Source: Bacteroidota bacterium (GTDB taxonomy: Bacteria > Bacteroidota > Bacteroidia > Flavobacteriales_F > PHOS-HE28). Taken from it: a stretch of 34,408 nt of DNA. The notes beneath the pieces are model-generated. The model was given only the letters and a program-made list of their open reading frames with translations. It was not told the origin of the DNA and did no database searches. A program made the position numbers and the translations under genes. This document shows positions 32,701 through 34,408 of the stretch, one piece after another. Location of the stretch: assembly GCA_018266685.1 (NCBI GenBank), contig JAFDZY010000458.1:1-34408 (forward strand), written 5' to 3'. How positions within the stretch are numbered: position 1 is the stretch's first letter; each line of letters begins with the position of its first letter.

Positions 32701-34185
32701 TACGGACTGAGCGGTGGAGCCAGCCACGTGTACAATTGGACTGGCAACCTCGCCTACGGCCAGTCGGTGAACATCACCCTGCCCACCGTGCCTGCCGAAG
32801 CCGGTCTTGGCCAATTACTGACCGTGGCCGCCAGCCTGCCCAACAGCCTTTCGGATGAGATCACCACCAACGATGCCGCGCAGATCACCATGGACGTGGG
32901 CGGGGAAGCCGTGATCGTCAACATATTCACTGACAACAATGCAGCAGGCCTGGGGTGGCAGATCTACGACGAGGCCCTCAACGTGGTGGCACAGAACGGC
33001 ACCATGGGCAACAATACCCTGGTGAGCGAAAACCACTGCCTTTCCACACAAAACGGCAATTGCTTCCAGCTCTACATCACGGATGCCTATGGCGACGGCC
33101 TCTGCTGTGTGAACGGCAACGGCTTTTGGGAGCTGCGCTCACCTGCGGGCGGCCTGCTGCTGCGCGACCTCTTCGATGCCGGCGTGGACGGTTCTTCTTC
33201 ACCAGCGGCCACACCGGCCAGCCCGAGCTACGGCTTCGGCCACAGCTTCTGCCTGCCGCCAGGCCCGGCAAACATCGCCGCCAATGAATGCGGCATCTTC
33301 ACCAACCTGCAAGGCAACAAGGTGTACTGCAACAAATTGACCGGTGCCACGCAGTACCAGTTCGAGTTCAGCGATCCCGACGCGGGCTTCCTGCGCCGCA
33401 TTGTGCGCAGCACCAATTACGTAACCTTCTGGGACATGGTTTCCAACCCGCTGGTTCCTGGCGTAAAGTACTTCGCCCGCGTCCGCACCAACGTGGCCGC
33501 CCCGGTGGCCAGCGCACACTTCGGCAATGGTTGCGACATGGGATTGGCACCCTTGGTACCGTGCAGTGAACTGATCATGGCCCCAAACTATGGCCACTCC
33601 TGCAATGAGACACGCGCTTTCAACCCGCCCTCCAACAACAGTTTCATCTACGCGAAACCGGTGGTCGGGGCCACGGAGTACCAGTTCCGGATCTACAACC
33701 TGGGTGAGGGGTATGACCAAACCTTTGTCCGAAACACCTACATCCTGCAGCTCAAGTGGAACAACAATGTGGCCCCACCGCTGACGAACGGATCCACCTA
33801 TAATGTGCAGATGAACGTGAAGGTGGGCAGTGTATACAGCGGTTTCTGTCCCAGCAGTTGCACCATTACCATTGACAATGGCGGGGACAACGAATTTGCC
33901 GCCATGGAGCAAACCAACTTTGGAACAGCCACATTGTGGCCCAACCCCGTGGACGACGGCCAAGTGAACCTAAGCATTGGCAACTTGAAGAATGCCGATC
34001 AGCAGATCACCGTTGAGGTGCAGGACATCCATGGCAAGCAGGTGTTTGCCAAGGAGTTCGGCAACAGCGGCGAGCGGTTCAGCACCATACTGCAATTGCC
34101 CAAGGACATCGCCAGCGGCGTGTACATGGTGAACGTCACGGTGAACGGCGAGAAGAGCGTGCAGCGCTTGAGCGTGATCCGGTAA
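29719..34185 (+). CDS. Giant T9SS-secreted protein with three GEVED modules and type-A sorting domain
   Basis: 1488 residues from ATG 29719. The signal peptide region contains VITCTAAVLCLVLQTNAQ. Three GEVED domains follow (motifs WIDWNQDGTF, WIDWDQNGTF and WIDWNANGAF, each closing with SEAEDY or SETEDY). The first two are each followed by a roughly 90-residue Ig-like module with FQWQSSTAGxGGPFANNGLG, so GEVED-Ig units repeat with a period near 745 nt. Then come two pre-peptidase-C-like domains (from NTCATAYPIQCG and NDRCADAAALSFG), a CARDB-like stretch (SDAAITAINNPSPGLYCG), a Cys-containing domain with TDAYGDGLCCVNGNGFWEL, and two related units around EYQFRIYNLGEGYDQTFVR. The final 80 residues (LWPNPVDDGQVNLSIG, VQDIHGKQVF, ASGVYMVNV, QRLSVIR) are a Por secretion tail. 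Surface adhesin or matrix role inferred; no protease catalytic motif seen. Confidence 0.9.
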   Translation: MKTQNPSSPNRECLGKVITCTAAVLCLVLQTNAQTYCTAGASTPGTAGITLVDFNTINNSSSSSPAYSDYTAISTSVNPGQSYSLSVTITATGILATNTARAWIDWNQDGTFAATEEYDLGTVTSGFGNITDLTSNSPLSITVPMTATTGSTRMRIRTRRGTAPPACGNTNNSEAEDYTINVIALPTCSGTPDPGNTTISDATPCPAGSFTLGTENPMIALGLTFQWQSSTAGPGGPFANNGLGTASTQVTSASVPTWYRVNVTCSGNTGTSTPVLASPGLYASCYCVPTANNDDNTGLTNVTFHTLLNNSVGAPAYTDFSALSTAVTQGSAYPLSVLVNTDGNYTVYAKAWIDWDQNGTFDAGEAYNLGSVTNVANGAPSGSPVMVNVPLAALPGNTVMRVRATYNVAAVPCGNQNYSETEDYTVTVVAAVPCSGTPVPGNTTTDNATPCPGASFTLGTENDMTQTGLTFQWQSSTAGAGGPFANNGLGTGSTQVTNATVPTWYRVNVTCSGNTGPSTPVLVTPTLSAACYCTVSATTDDNTGLTNVSFNTLNNSSAGAPAYTDFTALSTAVTQGNTYPLGVRVNTDGNYTVQVKAWIDWNANGAFDAGEEYNLGSASNVANGAPSGSPLAINVPMTSALGTIVMRVRVRYNSAPTACGNNNYSEAEDYSILVMPQHNTCATAYPIQCGQTYSGSTTGVAHSMPASECPFNGTASTGGQNWWSYTAAANEQVLISTCGNADFDTRISVFNGSDCSNLACLSMNDDYQGCAGGSGQAAFNAVAGSTYWIAVHGAGAAEGNYQITVVCAPICAPPANDRCADAAALSFGLADGSGIPAQYTNQCATVDAPTTLSGALPVEGVWFTFNSGTYSHALITLADNGTTPYTASTLDFAAYTGACASLGAGSEAAASTDAAGTNTIAVAPGTEYHLLVHNTGGTGVSGTFGLLVEHPAHSDAAITAINNPSPGLYCGSSMAPQVTLLNNGDDNLTSVQITYGLSGGASHVYNWTGNLAYGQSVNITLPTVPAEAGLGQLLTVAASLPNSLSDEITTNDAAQITMDVGGEAVIVNIFTDNNAAGLGWQIYDEALNVVAQNGTMGNNTLVSENHCLSTQNGNCFQLYITDAYGDGLCCVNGNGFWELRSPAGGLLLRDLFDAGVDGSSSPAATPASPSYGFGHSFCLPPGPANIAANECGIFTNLQGNKVYCNKLTGATQYQFEFSDPDAGFLRRIVRSTNYVTFWDMVSNPLVPGVKYFARVRTNVAAPVASAHFGNGCDMGLAPLVPCSELIMAPNYGHSCNETRAFNPPSNNSFIYAKPVVGATEYQFRIYNLGEGYDQTFVRNTYILQLKWNNNVAPPLTNGSTYNVQMNVKVGSVYSGFCPSSCTITIDNGGDNEFAAMEQTNFGTATLWPNPVDDGQVNLSIGNLKNADQQITVEVQDIHGKQVFAKEFGNSGERFSTILQLPKDIASGVYMVNVTVNGEKSVQRLSVIR

Positions 34186-34232
34186 TTGGTCCGCAGGGTC
34201 CGCTTCGCGAGACCCAGCGGGAGCGAATGGGC

Positions 34233-34262
34233 GAAAGGCCGCTCCGAAAGGGGCGGCCCTTG
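34233..34262 (+). terminator. Probable terminator of the giant GEVED gene
   Basis: A 9-bp GC-rich stem (GGCCGCTCC with GGGGCGGCC, one G-T pair) closes a GAAA tetraloop, flanked by AAA and CTTGG. The U-tract is weak. It lies about 50 nt after the stop and inside a larger GCGAATGGG/CCCATTCGT pairing. Confidence 0.5.
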
Positions 34263-34278
34263 GTGCTGGCTCCCATTC

Positions 34279-34387
34279 GTCATCGCGACAAGGAAGGCAC
34301 GACCGACGAAGCTTACCGTCCTCGATAGCGAGTCCCCGAGCGAATCCCCACCGTCATCGCGAGGCCGAGGTACGAGGCCGAAGCGAT
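34279..34387. repeat. REP-like GTCATCGCGA elements, two copies
   Basis: GTCATCGCGA occurs at 34279 and 34353, 74 nt apart. The second copy continues to GAAGCGATC and can fold with ATCGC (34356-34360) pairing with GCGAT (34383-34387). This looks like a GC-rich form of the interspersed GTCATTGCGAG...GAAGCAATC repeat known from many bacterial genomes. No gene is visible from 34186 to the window end. Confidence 0.5.
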
Positions 34388-34408
34388 CTTTGATTGGCCC
34401 GTAGCCCA

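Noticed and set aside
1..34408. CRISPR arrays, tRNA and rRNA genes, transposases
   Set aside because: I looked for regularly spaced short repeats, tRNA cloverleaf motifs and DDE or tyrosine recombinase signatures, and saw none. Protein-level repeats in the two giant genes are coding repeats. A tRNA search program could still find something missed by eye.

Overview
The window looks like a chromosomal segment of a fairly GC-rich member of the Bacteroidota, close to Flavobacteriales in style. The signs are type IX secretion cargo of both kinds (a CHU_C/gliding-type tail and two Por-type tails), a GWxTD protein, MiaE, start sites without Shine-Dalgarno sequences, and many copies of the Bacteroidota -7 promoter box TAnnTTTG just upstream of start codons. 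No rRNA, tRNA, CRISPR array, transposase or phage gene was seen. The species cannot be named from this sequence.

Layout. 1-1019: 5' part of a membrane adenylate cyclase on the minus strand, divergent from a spermidine-synthase-like methyltransferase (1073-1726). The methyltransferase overlaps a 1489-residue surface protein with about 17 Ig/PKD-like repeats (1723-6192). 6178-9144: two minus-strand periplasmic proteins, one TPR+WG-repeat and one TPR-like. 9247-10766: trmD, rplS, a terminator and a GlsB/YeaQ-type membrane protein. 10974-12275: a T9SS-secreted protein. 12276-12604: non-coding, with two strong inverted repeats. 12605-16834: a cyanophycin locus, with cphA and a translationally coupled membrane-protein gene on the minus strand and cyanophycinase divergent on the plus strand. 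The membrane-protein gene is apparently disrupted by a long imperfect palindrome, and the cyanophycinase leader contains a G10-C-G5 tract. 17043-19391: four envelope genes in a row (YtxH, holin-like, unknown, AI-2E/PerM transporter). 19401-20585: rlmI on the minus strand. 20702-22105: GWxTD protein. 22149-24204: the overlapping pair mnmH-selD for 2-selenouridine in tRNA. 24315-26041: AT-hook protein, universal stress protein and small beta-barrel. 26029-27025: PAP2 phosphatase and rpmB on the minus strand. 27074-27541: a nest of inverted repeats including a perfect 48-bp palindrome. 27597-29502: cinA and miaE on the minus strand. 29719-34185: a 1488-residue T9SS-secreted protein with three GEVED modules. 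34186-34408: terminator and REP-like DNA.

How the genes work together. CphA and cyanophycinase make and mobilise the nitrogen/carbon reserve cyanophycin. SelD makes selenophosphate, which MnmH uses to convert 2-thiouridine to 2-selenouridine in tRNA. TrmD, MiaE, RlmI, L19 and L28 belong to translation. The very large secreted proteins are probable adhesins or matrix proteins. The least explained parts are the broken membrane gene beside cphA, the G-tract leader of cyanophycinase, the nested palindromes near 27.4 kb, and the tight promoter-to-start spacing that predicts leaderless mRNAs for several genes.
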